64,000 nt of DNA from Siniperca chuatsi (GCF_020085105.1 NC_058045.1:20721333-20785332), one strand, 5' to 3'. Shown: positions 1 to 22,164, numbered from the stretch's first letter. Made by a program: numbers and translations. Notes: a model not told the origin generated them from the sequence alone.

Positions 1-693
1 TGTTTTGAGCAACATATCACTAAGCTTGTCCAATTATGGTTTTATCACCTGCAAAAATACAATCTATTTTAAATCTTAGTGATGCAGAAACTGTTGTACA
101 TGCTTTTATCTCTTCGCGCCTTGATTACTGTAACAGCCTGTTCATTTGTCTTAATCAAAAAACTTTGAAACAACTACAGACTGTACAGAACTCAGCTGCT
201 AGGCTTTTAACCAGGATCAAGAGGTATGATCACATGTTTTAGCCTCTTTACATTGACTCCCTTTTAGGATTTTAGGATTTATTTTAAGATCATATTGATT
301 ACTTTTAAGGCTCTTCATGGGCTGGCTCCAGATTATATTTTAGACTTTTTAATCCCTTATGAACGATCGTGTAATTTGAGATCTTCAGGCAGGGGTCTTC
401 TGTCTGTTTCTGAGTCCAGGATGAAAACAAAGGGGGACAGAGCTTTTGCCATCAGGGCCCCGAGGCTCTGGAAGAACTTGCCTATTTAAGTCTCTTCTCA
501 AAACACATTTTTATCTGAAAGCATATCCTGATTTTACCTGAACTGGCTGTTTATTTTATTGCTTTTGTGTATTTTATGTATTTTATTTCTTTATATTTCA
601 TCATTCACTGTGATATTTTATTTCTCTTGTTGTGAAGCACTTTGCACTTTGTTTTGATAAGTGCTCTATAAATAAAGTTTTATTTATTATTAT
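1..693 (+). mobile_element. 3' end of an L2/CR1-type non-LTR retrotransposon, broken
   Basis: Residues read from 36 to 242 and from 295 to 489 match the C-terminal part of an L2/CR1-group reverse transcriptase. Visible signatures are an SRLDYCNSLF block followed by LQTVQNSAARLLT, then ALHGLAPDY and a terminal APRLWKNLP. The two pieces are separated by a stop at about 240 and a lost stretch, so the copy is dead. The 3' tail near 640 to 693 has the typical L2 ending: an AGTGCTCTATAAATAAAG motif followed by a TTTATT/ATTATT-rich end. The 5' part lies outside the window or was never copied. The clade within L2/CR1/Rex1 is inferred. Confidence 0.75.
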
Positions 694-1773
694 AACAAAA
701 TCACACAATGGTGTCAACATTGTTGTTTATGTCGTGTTGGCTCATTTATTGTGTAGGAAATGCAGCTGTGAGACGTAGGTCTTCCACCATACTTTGCATT
801 CCTGATCGACAGTGAGGATTTATTTTTTTTCAGTCTGGCAATGTAAACTTTTCCAATGCAGTGTTCAGGTCACATGGAGTTCTCCATGTCATGTCTCACT
901 GCATCGTCATTAAGTTGGATTTGTCAGCCCGGAGAGAATATTACTGTGCGTGTGGTGTGAATGAAAATCTTTGGCCTGATTTGAATGACTGGGAAGACTA
1001 AACAGTGTGAGTTTTATTTTCAGTTTGTACAGTTCTATTCTGAAAAAGAGTATTTTATTTCTTTTTGAAGTCGGCCGCAGCTGTCAATCATGACGTGAAA
1101 CCTCCATTTTATAGCATTAGATAACTAATTAAAACCAAACTTATCAAAAAAATGAACACTTGAGCATACATCAGCGTGATAAGAACTACCTAAAAAATGA
1201 CAGAAACCATCTTTGGGAAAAATGTACTTGACATGTACTTTGAGTTTTTAGTTTGGCTCATGTTCCATACACGGAGGGAGTGGGGTTTATGACCTATACT
1301 GCTGCCAGCCACCAGGGGGCGGGGCAATCGAGATGTTTTGGCTTCACTTTTGGGGACCTGTCATGTCGACCATCTTTATATACAGTCCATGGGTACTACT
1401 CCTTTTTATAAATAAAGACTCTCAACACATGTAGTAGCTGTTAAATTGCTGTAAATGGTAACAACTAGATGGAAAAGATCTATAATTTCTTTATTTTTAA
1501 GGTGATTTACTTGCAGTTAACTGAATTTACTATGTGGATCTCATTTATTTAAGCTCAGCAATGTCTTTCAGCTAGCATGACTCTTGCTTGTGCAGGAGTT
1601 ATCAATGGAAATGTCCTCCTGTTCAATTACTTGTTACCCGTAAACATCAGATATTTGGTAATATACTGTAATAGGTTTACGTCATTCCTAATCCATTGTA
1701 ATAAGATTACAAAGCCAGAACTTTACACTCAACCTTTATGTCTTTTTAAGGTTACTTCTGAATTGGTACTCAC
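694..1773. other. Non-coding interval with one dispersed fish repeat
   Basis: No coding exon is visible. It is the start of intron 1 of the leftmost gene (galnt8-like), read on the minus strand. The stretch from about 1060 to 1395 looks like dispersed repeat DNA and is listed separately. The rest is AT-rich without recognisable motifs. Confidence 0.5.
1060..1395. repeat. Dispersed teleost repeat
   Basis: This block runs from a CAGCTGTCAATCATGACGTG motif to a CATCTTTATATACAGTCCAT motif, with an internal CCACCAGGGGGCGGGGC segment. I recognise these phrases as recurring interspersed sequence in percomorph genomes. There is no ORF and no clear terminal repeat, so the class (SINE-like or MITE) is unresolved. 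It sits in the first intron of the galnt8-like gene. Confidence 0.45.
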
Positions 1774-1963
1774 CCAGCTTGTGTAGGGTCTGTTCAATCC
1801 CGACCAGCTTCCTCCTCACAACCTCTTGATCTGTGAATCCTTCTGGTAAAGATTTTCCTGATCTCCAACTCACAATCATGTAGATGATGATGATGTATAT
1901 TAAGAATAAACAGGATCCAATAATTCCGGCTCTTCGCAGATATGCCTTCAGATATTTCTTCAT
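1774..1963 (-). CDS. galnt8: First coding exon of a type II membrane protein, probably GALNT8-like polypeptide N-acetylgalactosaminyltransferase
   Basis: The exon encodes 63 residues from the ATG at 1963 and ends at 1774 before a consensus GTGAGT donor. The layout is a short basic cytoplasmic tail (MKKYLKAYLRRAG), a hydrophobic signal anchor at about residues 14 to 32 rich in Ile, Leu and Tyr, and a polar stem beginning SWRSGK. This is the N-terminal plan of Golgi glycosyltransferases. No catalytic sequence is present, because the gene continues left beyond position 1. The galnt8 name rests mainly on synteny: human DYRK4, NDUFA9 and GALNT8 lie consecutively on one strand, and this exon follows ndufa9 on the same strand here. 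Another type II Golgi protein remains possible. Confidence 0.5.
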
Positions 1964-4544
1964 TGTGGTTTCTCACGAAAGATCAAATCAATGTAATTCG
2001 GTCCTCTTCACTCCACACTTTACAGCTCAGCTCTCAGCTCAGGTACAATAAACATCTTATCTTAAAGATAACATTTTCCTACCCTATGCACCTTAAGTTA
2101 CTATTTCAGTTTACAGTTGTTTAATGCCTAGTCAAAAGAGTGTAATTTACTGAGGCAGACATAGGAACACGGAGTCAATACACTGCTTTTAAACACTGCT
2201 TTTAAAATAAACTACAATACCTAGATATAACTTTATAGTACCTCACTGATTTGAGGGTGGAGAGGCGGACTGATTTGACACTATCAAGTTAATGGAGGTT
2301 TCAACGTGCACTTCAGTGTTTACTGTGCCTACAAACCATATACATTTATTGTTTTACTATAGTATCACGGCATCAAGGACAGCCTTGATTCTATGTGGCT
2401 CAGTCTCTATTGCACTACTAAAGTACATTATATTACTGTAAACCAAAAAATAAATATTCCAGCGCACACCAGGATACTAGGATTAACACTATTTTATTAA
2501 TAAATCATATTAAGGAGCAAACTATGTGTTTTGCATGTTGCTTCATCAGACTGACTCTATGTTTAATTGCCATAAGGTGTGCCGTTAAATAAGCAGGTGC
2601 TGATCAGCAGAGAGCCCAACAGGTTCATACTCCTCAGTACAAACACACTTCAAAAAGTCAACAACAGGCAACTACAATTACACCACATAACATCAGATAT
2701 AAACACTACACATCTGTCTCCATAAAATGAGATACACCAATATCAATGCCAATGTACAAAACTGGCTACTCCACCTCCAACACCACAGAGAATGAGCAGA
2801 TACAGAAGACACCATAAATATAATAAAGTCCAAAATACATGAATATCCTCACAATAAGATACATATCAAAAACTAGGGGAGTAGCTACGTCTCATCATAT
2901 AGCCTAAAAGTCCTCACACCAGGAATCAAACTAAAGGTCAGTAGACCTAATAACCTACTGAGAAAATAAAATGATATTTGTGCATCTGGTTACCTAATTA
3001 GTGACCCAGGTTTAATTTTTGTTAATATAACCAAGTAGAGAAAATGTTACATACTGTTACATTATTTTCTGTTGTTTTATTGTTTTTTTAAAGACAAAAA
3101 GAATAGTTTACTGATCTATCTGCCTGACAGACTTATTTGGTTTACATTTGGTCTTTTATTGGTTAGATTGCGGAGTGAAAGTTATCTATTGGAGGAATTA
3201 AGTTAAGTCCCGCCCCATCCCGAAAGCACTTTCGACACTACGTACGCGCAGTGTTGCCAACTTAGAGCCTTTATTTCTAAAAAGCGACTAGCGACAAATT
3301 TAGCGACTTATTCAGACCGTCAGTGAAAAGGCGAGAAATATAGTCAATTATAATATGGTGCTTCATTCCCATGCATGCTGCGGCTCTTCTGCCAACAGCG
3401 TCTCTCCGGATCACTAGCGACTCTAGACACTGGTCCAATATTAATTTCCCTGCCCTGTGATCACAATGCAGACTACAGGGGTTACATTAACAATAAACTG
3501 GTATAATCCTAGCAAGCACCTGGCAGGCATAAGAGAGCATTTCCAGGTAGTGTTTGTTTAGCAGTTAGAAGTTAAAATATTTGCTTTCTCTTGAGTACAT
3601 CTACACCTATATCAATAAACGCTAATGTTAGACTGGCCTGATAAATAAACCGCATGTGCACTATTTGCATTTCATATTATCTTATTAAGTGCACAACAAT
3701 GAAAAGTGATGCAAATAACCAAGATGGCATGATGTTTTGGCTACTGATTTTTATCAGATTTTATTATTTCTGATTCTGATACTGAGCTCCAAAATACATA
3801 TTGGTTATGTTGCATTGAAAGATTATCTGGCTTGTAAGATATATATCAACCTAAGTGTGTTTCTAAGATGTAGCTAGGTTGCTGCAAGGATATTTGCAGT
3901 TTGTTGCCAAGGTGTACTAAAAGCTGGGACATAATGATTTCCAGGCAATATCATTTGTTTACTCATACTGTTACATGCTGTTTTAAGGTGCTTCATTGGG
4001 ATTAGAAGGGGAAAAAGACCAGCACCTAATTAATCTAAGTGAGGCAAAACTCTGCATACACGAAAGGTGTTTTTTCATTTGGGAGCAGTGTATGTGCTTT
4101 GGGCTTACAGTTTGGAGATGGGTTGGGTGGGTATTTATGGGAATGCCGAAAGTGGCGTGATTGAGGTGTGGTCCTGCTCCTGAAACTCTGCTAAATAGCT
4201 CCAATATATAATAAACCTTCTCCCACATGGCAGTTTTCTTGCACACTGCAGCATGGTTTAGCATCGTCACAGCATGATGGCGTGTTTCTGCTGATTCATT
4301 ACCAACCATGATTCAAGTGTAGTAAAACAATAAAATGTAAAAGTCCAATGGGGTGAACATGAAGAAGAGGTGAATACTCTCTGTAATGGTAACGTCATAT
4401 CTAATGAAAACAATATGCAACAAACAAGAAAACCCTTCGAGGGTATTTTTTTAATTTATGTACAGAATATAGTTAAAGACCAAGTAATCGGAGGTACTGA
4501 AATCCTCTGACTGCCCCAGTGATGTTGGGAAGTTGTAAGGTAGT
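1964..4544. other. Intergenic region between ndufa9 and the galnt8-like gene
   Basis: It must contain the promoter and 5' UTR of the gene starting at 1963 and the 3' UTR of ndufa9. I see no additional exon. About 2453 to 2560 contains a CAGCGCACACCAGG phrase and a TGCTTCATCAGACTGA phrase that resemble the end of a Penelope-like or other retroelement. About 3235 to 3440 repeats the phrase AGCGACT several times and looks like dispersed repeat DNA. A 108-codon open frame on the minus strand at 3983 to 4309 has no family resemblance and is treated as chance. Confidence 0.45.
4450..4455 (-). terminator. Candidate poly(A) signal of ndufa9
   Basis: ATTAAA on the minus strand lies about 90 bases past the ndufa9 stop codon. 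It is the commonest variant of AATAAA, and no AATAAA is closer. This would give a short 3' UTR of roughly 110 bases. It is inferred from motif and spacing only. Confidence 0.35.
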
Positions 4545-7500
4545 TTAATAGCTGACAGTCTTGGCTGGCTTTGTCTCATCCAGGTCAGCTTCCAGGTAAC
4601 GGAATCGACGGTGGCGACGCAGAATCTCAATAGCCTTTTGTTCTACAGTGGAAGGAGTGATGCCAAGATCCTCCAGACCAGGAAGTCCTGGGTACTTCAT
4701 GTCTGTTGCGTGAAACTGGAAATAAAAGCGCAGCACAGAATTATTTCTTATATTATTTGCTTATTGAATATCTGGAAAAAGCACAATTGCTAATTAGTGT
4801 TGACTGTAGAGGCTCCACAGTTGGTGGTACAAGTTTAAAGTTATACCAAAACCTTGTTGTTCTTACCCTTTCGACTTTGTCTGGGGTTGTCCAGGGCTCA
4901 AATGGGTTCATTGCGAAAAACTGAGCAGCAAGGCTGAAAATAAAAAACAGAAACTATCACTTGATTGCACAGTAGTATATAACAAGTGCACCCAACAGAG
5001 CCCTGTAGAGTTTTTGATTACTAGTGACTCTGTGGGGGGATATTTCGATGAGTTTTGATTGTATAACGTGTTCAATCAACACATGTACACCACAAACATG
5101 GGGTAATGTGAAATAGGATCTATGAGAAACATCCCCTTTGTTTTGTTTTGTAACATGTCTTCGGTGTAGTTGAATGATTGAGTCAGTTACAAAGAAGATG
5201 ACTCTGAATGTTGAAAAACATGTATAAAGCACTTACTGATAAAGTGGGCGGGGCAGGGGGTAGGGCACAAAAGGTCTGTGTGCCACTGCGTAGATGTACT
5301 CTACCAGGTCATGAAGGAGGTAACGATTAGGACTAGACAAGAGAAAGCAGGACAAAAACAAGTTATTTAGGAGAGTTCTCATCATGTAAATCTATGCTCA
5401 CAAGTGATACAAATCCAGGGCATGAACCACAGACCAACACATGCTGACACAAGGTTTCTGTACACACATACTCTTGTAAGTTAACTTAAAAAAAATACAC
5501 ATCTAGTGTGTGTGCAGTTTTTATATCTGATAAGCCTGAAAAAGCAAAATTCTGTAAATTGCACCCATGGCACTGCACACTGTACGACAGTTCACTGTCT
5601 TGCTCAGTACATACTATGGTAATTATGACAGTGTTTGCTATAAATCTAAATCTCTAAATTATTGGAAAATTATGTCAGTATTTGCTGAGGCCCAGTTTTC
5701 AAACAAAGCTATTTAAGTGCTGACCACCTACCCAACTAATGCATATGTCTTTCCATTAGCATCAGGGTCTCTGACAGCATTGATAATGGCCTTGGCCACA
5801 TCCACCACCTGAGGGAGAGTGGGGTTAGTTGGATTCATTTGATAGTCACATTCAGTGAGCTGAGTGATTACGTGAGGTGTGTATTGTTTACTTTAGACAA
5901 AATGGGACAAGTGGAAATACTGGAAACCACAGTTAATCAGACAATCAGTTTGTTTCAAAGTACATTGTGACTGGACAATATTTGCTGTAACCAATATAAC
6001 TTGGATGGTGTCACAACCATGAACTATGAATCTGTTGCAAGCAAGCACGTTTTAGAGTCAGGTTTTTTTTTGCAGGCACAAGTCCAAAAAACGTTGGCAC
6101 TTGAAGTCAACATTTCCAACGTAACCTTCAGTTAGGCACCTAACACAGAATCAGCCCTGTGGAGCTGCTTAATAATTGGTTTCTGTTGTACTGGCACGGA
6201 TGGCTTAATTGTAAACAACCACACAAAGTGATGGAATGTAATTACTACCAGCCACACTCCTATTAAAATTTGAGAAATTATTTCTGGAAGTTTGAATTCA
6301 TTATAAAAAGGAAATATTAGAATAGCTGCTTCTTTTTCAACAAACTTACATGAACAGGCTGCTTCACAGTCTTCTTCCCCATGGATATGAGTGGAATAGC
6401 ATTGCCAAACCAGCGCATGTCTGAAAAAGGATTAGAGCCACACATGAAATTTTCACTTGTTAGCTGCCTAACTGTTAGTACCAAAGGGAACATTTTTAAC
6501 ACTGTGGAACACTGAAGTGGTCAAAAGAAATTCAGGAAATTCCACTTGTGCTTGTACAAGTTGATGAGGCGACAACAATGCAGTCAATATGCAGCACAAG
6601 TGAAGCTGGAGTGTCCACGGCAGAGCACTAAATGCATAACAACATTCACAAACATGACCTTATGTGTCACATTCCCATCACTCAGAGATTGACGTCGGCA
6701 CACTGGCAGATCACAGTCGGTGGCTGCTTTCACAGTCTGTTTCACACACACAAATGACTGTCTTACTTGCATAATAGTTGAAGAATCTGTCCTCCCTCCC
6801 AAAGATCTCAGAGGGCTTCATGATGATGGCGTCAGGAAACTCATCTCTCACTGCCGTCTCTCCAACAGCCTATGGTAAAGGAACATTAAACACAATGATC
6901 AACTACATTTATGCAGACTAACCTTCGTTACCCTTTAATATACACTGGCTTAAACATGTATATACTGTACAACAGAAACATAGACACACTAGTTTGACTG
7001 AGCGAGAGAGATGTGCAGTATGTGGAGAAACAGCCCTACCTTGTTCCTCAGGTATTTGGACGGGCTGCGTATGTCAGCGTTGAGGTGAGACATGTGGACC
7101 AACTTTGTGATGCCGGCCTCTCTGGCTGCCTTGGCAATCTGCTGAGGGATGGTGACGAAGACATCCTCAAAGCGATAGTTCCTTTACACAAAAAGAGGAG
7201 AAATGCTGTGAATGCTTACCTACAATTCACACGCCTATTCCGCAATGTTCTCCAACATTCACCTATACCTACATCATCTTAAAATTACAATTCTATTTCA
7301 TGTGAACAACATAATATAACATAAATCAGATGCTTTAAGACATTTTCCCAGCCTACATGTATACCTTGTCTCCCACTCTCTACCCACTAGGTTGATAACA
7401 ACATTAGAGTGCTCCAAAGCCCGTTTGATGGAGTCTTTGTTCCTGGCATCCCACTCCTGCAGCAAGAAAGAACAGAGACAACACATTTGCATTTCATTTA

Positions 7501-9495
7501 AGGCTCTAAATGTAGTTACAACATTTCTGCAAGGTGCCTGTGTGTCTGTATGTGTCTTACCATGAAAATGATTTGTCCAAGATCGCCCATGGGCCTGAAG
7601 TACATGATGTCATACTGATCACTGCGGTGAGGTATTATAATCTGAGAGCCAATCCGACCTGCATATCATCAATAAATAAAAACAGGCTGTTCAGATTCAC
7701 CTTGGCTAACATGCTCTCAAATATCATTGTATCTGTGTACCCATAAATAACCATAATTTACACAATACAAATCCAAGTAAGCTAATGACAATGCCATATC
7801 ACAACCTCACTACTGCACAGCCACTTCACTTGTCCAACACTGTGTAGAAATCTACTTTCTTACAATTTTATGGCATTGAGGTTCAACAAATCCCTGCTGT
7901 GGTACTGACTACCATTCAAACAATGTTAGAGTAAGACCTCTTTAATTGGACAAAATGTTGCATCTCAGACAACAATACTATATAAAACTGTTCTCATAGC
8001 TGTGATGAGATATTATCTGGGATATTTGGACACAGGATATGACATTTACAAGCACTAGCTCATAAAAGGAAACACTGAATATAAAGCTAATATTAGTGAG
8101 CATAGAAGTTAGCATCAGTATTTACGCTATATATTTTTTAACTCACCCAGCCTATTGACCACATATCGACCCAGAAAACCTGTGGCACCAAACACCGTTG
8201 CCGCTATTCCACTGGAGGAGGAGCGTCCTCCTTTCCCTTTGGGGATGACAGCATGGTGCAGCTTCCTCTGCTGGACTGTGGAGACGGAGGCAGCTGACAA
8301 CACAGCAGGGGAGCAGCTACCTGTAGAGAGGAGAGGAACACAGGCAATTTGATCTGCATGAAGAGGTAACATACACTCACTTGCCACTTTATTAGGAACA
8401 CCTTGCTGAAACTAATTAAGCAATAAATCCTTCCTTCGTGGAGGTATAATGTTATTTTATAGAGGTGCTCTAAAATTGCATGGCATTAAACTTACTGAGA
8501 GGTGTTTCTAATGCTTACTGTAATTTAACCTTGTTGATAGAAATGTGGTGGACAGATAGAAACACCTCTAAAACTGTATATTATTAATGCTTACTATGTG
8601 ACACTGAGCATTGCACTGTAGTGGTATTGCATGTCACTATTCCTTTATATGATTACATTGTGTTTTACTCTACCTCCACACACTACAAACCAGCTGTAGA
8701 CTTATGGTGAAGAAATGGTTAACAGCTGTATGCACTGACAGGACGAAAATCAACAACACATGAGCAAGAAGGCATCTTAAAAGTCTGGATGCTTCCTTAC
8801 GAATAATACAATTCTTAACAGGAACCATACGACTGTGCGAGTGGATGAATATGGCATTATATAATGAAGAAAATCAGTTGATACCATAGAGCAGACAGGA
8901 CCTAATGCTAGCTCAGTGTCACTGTACAAAACGCATATTCTTGTCATCATCGTTATTTACAACGCTTGTCACTGTAAAACAACAAATGAGAATGAGACAT
9001 CTAAAACTGTTGTTGTATTTCCAGAGTAACAACCTATCGTGGCGTTAATTTGTGTTTATAAAAACATCAAGGTGGTTTGAGCTATTATAACATAAGTCAC
9101 GTCAAGGTAGCCCGCTGGAAGGGATAATGGCTGAAGCGCAGCCTAACTTAACGTATTATCCTTCATTTACTAACGCTAATGCACAAAGCGACGCGGGTGG
9201 TAACATGGTCAGGTAGCTGATGACAGAATTATTGAAAGGTCCAAAGTGAGCTACTAGCTAGCTAAAACCCTTGCTAGCAGGTGACTAGCCGAGCCTGTTA
9301 GCAAGGTCACTCGAGCCGAGTGTGTGGTCTAACTATGAGCCTGTGTTGGGATGACATACGTGTAAAGATCTGAAATCACAACATTATACTCTCAGATGTT
9401 TATATCATTAGCAAATGCCTACTGTTTAGACATTACTCACTTGAAATCTTTGGAAGGACACTCGCAGGACGGCTAACCAGGGCCACGGTCGCCAT
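4545..9495 (-). CDS. ndufa9: NADH:ubiquinone oxidoreductase subunit A9 (complex I), complete
   Basis: Eleven coding exons join in frame: 9495-9441, 8320-8147, 7658-7561, 7456-7365, 7181-7040, 6869-6767, 6420-6350, 5808-5732, 5332-5237, 4933-4867 and 4715-4545. They give 381 residues plus stop, close to the 377 of human NDUFA9, and all introns are GT-AG. The protein is an atypical short-chain dehydrogenase-fold accessory subunit of mitochondrial complex I, on the matrix side. The dinucleotide-binding loop GATGFLG is at residues 63 to 69. Also visible are [21 protein letters not shown], the [11 protein letters not shown] block, the [14 protein letters not shown] segment and the C-terminus KPAKTVSY. 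Residues 1 to about 35 are rich in Ser, Ala, Arg and Val and lack acids, as expected for an import presequence. The start is the ATG inside a GGAAAGATGGCGACC context; exon 1 is only 55 coding bases. Fish may carry paralogues, so an a/b suffix cannot be assigned. Confidence 0.96.
8378..8580. repeat. Dispersed MITE-like repeat in ndufa9 intron 1
   Basis: It begins with CACTTGCCACTTTATTAGG followed by AACACCT, a phrase seen at the end of an abundant fish transposon family. A degenerate inverted counterpart (AGGTGTTTCTAATGCTTACT) occurs at about 8500 to 8520. There is no ORF. The right boundary is uncertain. Confidence 0.45.
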
Positions 9496-9660
9496 CTTTC
9501 CGACTACAGCATACCGTGTGGGCCAAAATACGTGCACGTCAATTCTCGACAGTAGTAACGTCAGCTGTAGCGTAACGCGCACACACAAGGCAAAACTCAT
9601 TGAATTGAAAGATGGTCCTAACAATACAAAACGTATCCAACATGTGTACGTCAACATGCA
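9484..9660 (-). promoter_or_regulatory. Probable ndufa9 promoter and YY1-type start-site element
   Basis: The bases around the initiator codon read AAGATGGCG on the minus strand (about 9490 to 9498). This is the core of a YY1 site, and such sites overlap the start codon in many nuclear genes for mitochondrial respiration. Further upstream, around 9550 to 9560, is a TGACGT half-CRE. There is no TATA box, and CpG is denser than in flanking DNA. The assignment is based on motifs and position. Confidence 0.45.
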
Positions 9661-12600
9661 GACATAAGTCTTTGAAATGTTTTTTTAAAAACACTTTGAA
9701 ATGAAAATGTCTCTGGCAACATTATAGTCAAAGGGTAACATGCATTTGAGAGGCCATGTGTGAAATTGAGTTTTTGTGATCACATTAATTATTTTTTTCA
9801 TGGCAGAGACATATCTAGTTTTATTCTGCTATGACCATTAAAACAAATTGTCATGATCAAAAAATAATTATGTTATGATTTGACATTTGTTTGCATGATG
9901 TTTTTACTGCTGTCTGACTGTTTTGATTCTGCCACTGAGGGCACGGATATATAAATTACAGTTTTTCTCAGTTGATTACACACTGACACTGGTACTTGAG
10001 ACACAGTGACCACAGCCTGTAACTAATGTGCCAACCCCCTGAACCAATTCTGCTAAAATACAAGCACATTTGCTGCTTTACATGCAGATTGCAGGTCTAA
10101 ACCACACTTTTTTCAAAACATTACACACAATTCTCTACATTTGGCACAATCTTCATGAATAAAATCTTGCACAATTGTTCAATTAGCAAACAGAGCTTTA
10201 GCAATAAAAGGGGCAACGGTGAGCTCTGTTTTGGAGCAATGGATGCCAGAAGCGAGACTAAGAGGAGGAGTACAGAGTGGAGGATGACAAGGAAGAGGAA
10301 GAGGAAGAGCAAGACCAAGACCAAGGAGAGCTGCTCCAGGCAGCAGATTATGGCCTGGAGATGGAAGGTCTATGACCTATAAAAACATTATACAAAAACA
10401 TTTATAACAGACTACTGTACATATGTAGTAAGTGTTACTGAACATGCAACATGCACAAGTCTCCTGATAATGCATTCATACTAGTGTTTTCCATTCATAG
10501 TAGTGTTTTACATTGAGCACATCAGTGTTCAATTAGTTCGTAGAAATGTCTATTCATATGATGGTGTGTGTGTGTGTGTGTGTGTATATCATTTGAACAC
10601 AAAATAGCATTTTGAGAAGACATTGTTTTGAATGCAGAGTTTCATTTTGCAGGAGATTTATGGAGTTTCGCCTTTTGTGTGTGTGTTTTGTGTGATTTGT
10701 GTGTAGAGTTCTGAGAATATGAGGTATGCTTTCAGAAAAGGTCTGTAAACAACTGAGAAAAACTGTGCTAAGCATTGAAATACATTTCTTAATCAGTGTT
10801 GAGGGGGTTATACATTTTTGTTTTTACCTTTTATTAATAAACAATAGCTTAAAATGTATTTCAATCGATTCTAAGTGTCTCATGGATTGCCACTTTGCTG
10901 TTTTATTTAGGTTATTTCACTGCATTTTATGTCCAGGCCACACTTTCTTAATGGCTCAATGACACAACACAGCAGAAGGTGGCAGCACTGTGCAGCACTG
11001 TGCAGCACATGCATGTAGCAGCTGGCCATATTGCTGTTCTGAGGGTGGCTTACATATCTTTATTATGGAGAGCAGTGAAAACTGAAAATGTTAAAGTAAG
11101 ATATGCATTTATTGTGAGATGTAATATTATAAAGATAAATTAGTAAATGGAATAAAAAAAGTTAAATTGAATTGCGTTTATCAAATTATTTTACAATTCT
11201 GATTTACGATTAATTTCTTTATTTATCACTTACTTATTTTAGCAACAGGCTGTGAAAATTAAATTATTATTGCTATTAAATGGAAAATGTATACTAATTT
11301 AACACCATAGAACCTTACAACTGTGCACTGACGTAAAGGTGAGCTGCTGTAACAAAGAGTTTCCCTTCAGGGATCAATAAAGTATTTCTGATTCTGAACT
11401 ACAAGTAACAACTTTATACTGTATATAGTCTGTGGTCTGATTCAGATTTGAACAATGTGCCAGTGATGCCTCAGTATCATTTCAAGTTGAATCACGGAAA
11501 CACAAACACAAAAATAAGGATAAAAATTATGAAATATCAAAGAATTTGCTCTTTGACACAACTTTTTATTTCATCATCTAAGACATAAAAATTAACATTC
11601 TTGACTTTTCTTATTTCAGCTACAATCCACTCTCTCTGGATCTCTGGTTGCTTAGCTAATAGATAGTGTGGGCACGGAACCATCTTCAATTTAAACGGGA
11701 TCTCTGTTGGCGACTGAAGACATAAATCAATTGAAAAAAGATGGTTAATAATGAAACAATTGCTTCATTATGTTTTGTATTAGATGAGACATCATTTTGT
11801 CAAATAAAAGGGATCTGGCAGGGTAGTCCGCACCCTTGTCTGTTTGACAGGTAAGAATCCATTGGTTTCTAATCCAGGTGTACACACACAGTAAAGTGCA
11901 AGATTTCTAATACTGCAAGGCACAGACTATTAATAATAGGATTGTCCTTTTGTTTCTAATATAAAAAATATTATGAATTACACAGACATACAAAATGTTT
12001 TCATACAGAAACAACACAACAAGTAAAACCTTGTCTAAACCCTCCACAAATATCTGAAATATATTCTTAAAATATGTTCTGTATTACACATACATAGGAA
12101 ATGACAGAATATATACAATAAATTCTATTATAAATACATATTTTTTGATTGTTGAATTAAATTGTTGAACAAATATGAAACATACGATCAAACATATTCC
12201 ATAATAAATAAGTGAAATCATTAATAATCAATATGTCATTAACTGTGTTCTACAATTAAAAAGTACACGACAATTATTTCTTTGTTAACATGATTAAAAA
12301 AACATTTTGGCTCAGCCTTTATTGCACACAAATATTTTCTCATTATGAAAGTAATGCTAAAATGTCCAAAAGAAAAATGAATAAAAAGCAAAAACAAAGA
12401 TTTGATCAATTTTCTACCCATGCACTTTTTAAAGTCAGCTACTTTTAATATGGAAACTGAGAAAAGTAAAAATTGTTTAAAGTCTAACCTGTTTATCAAA
12501 AATTTCAATGCACAGCAAAGATTGGGTTCAATAAATAATACAGGAGTCAACTATGCATTAGGTTTTTAACCATTTGATCTAAATTCAACATGTGTATTCT

Positions 12601-13159
12601 TATGTGGCAGACAATGTGATGTCTCAGTTGTGACACATTAAAACAAAATGCCTGCCTGCAACTGCATCTTAACTCCTTTATAAAAAAAAGTACAACTGGT
12701 TGATTGACTTCACTGTCATACAAACTCAAAGTTCCACAGAAATAAATAATACACTATGACTGTATACTTAAAACAATAAATAGATGATGATCAGTGTGTC
12801 CCCTCCATATGTCACTATTTTGTTCACAGCATGTGGGAACTGGTTTGTTTCCTACCTGTCAGTAGGAAACATCCACTTGAGCTGCTCTCCAACTTGAAAC
12901 TCAGAAACTCAGACTTATCTCTGGTTCTGACTTTTCTAACATGTTGTTTTGTGACGTCACGTGGATACCAAAGCAACATGGCAGTGTTTGTAGCAAATGA
13001 GAGCGTAAAGGATCTTTTAATTTTCTGTATGTGCAGGGACAAACAAATGCAACCTTATCTCAAACGTCCATTTACTTCCACTTAAACAACTCAATTACTC
13101 TCAAGTGAGTCTGAACATCCCCAGTTCCCACTTGAACGCAGCCCGATTCCCTTTGACTG
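9496..13159. other. Intergenic region between dyrk4 and ndufa9
   Basis: It contains the ndufa9 promoter, a Tc1-type MITE at 9958 to 10766 and a largely AT-rich stretch from about 11050 to 12800 that includes the probable dyrk4 3' UTR. Minus-strand AATAAA hexamers occur at 12318-12323 and 11565-11570 and are candidate poly(A) signals for dyrk4. In human, AKAP3 lies in this interval on the opposite strand; I see no exon of it here. The remaining short open frames have no recognisable content. Confidence 0.5.
9958..10766. mobile_element. Tc1/IS630-type non-autonomous transposon with 17-bp perfect terminal inverted repeats
   Basis: The left end ACAGTTTTTCTCAGTTG (9958-9974) is exactly repeated in inverse orientation as CAACTGAGAAAAACTGT at 10750-10766. 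The left end is preceded by T, giving the TACAGT start usual for TA-inserting elements. The interior holds a short open frame at 10155-10382 whose Arg/Lys-rich part (RKRKRKSKTKT) resembles a transposase N-terminus. No DDE catalytic domain remains, so this looks like an internally deleted copy. A TG microsatellite lies inside at about 10563 to 10584. Confidence 0.7.

Positions 13160-22164
<9,005 letters not shown>

Noticed and set aside
3983..4309. 108-codon open frame on the minus strand
   Set aside because: No family resemblance, no splice context, and it lies past the ndufa9 stop in non-coding DNA.
8155..8401. Alternative open frames over ndufa9 exon 2
   Set aside because: They are shadows of the exon at 8320-8147, whose frame carries the GATGFLG motif and joins its neighbours in phase.
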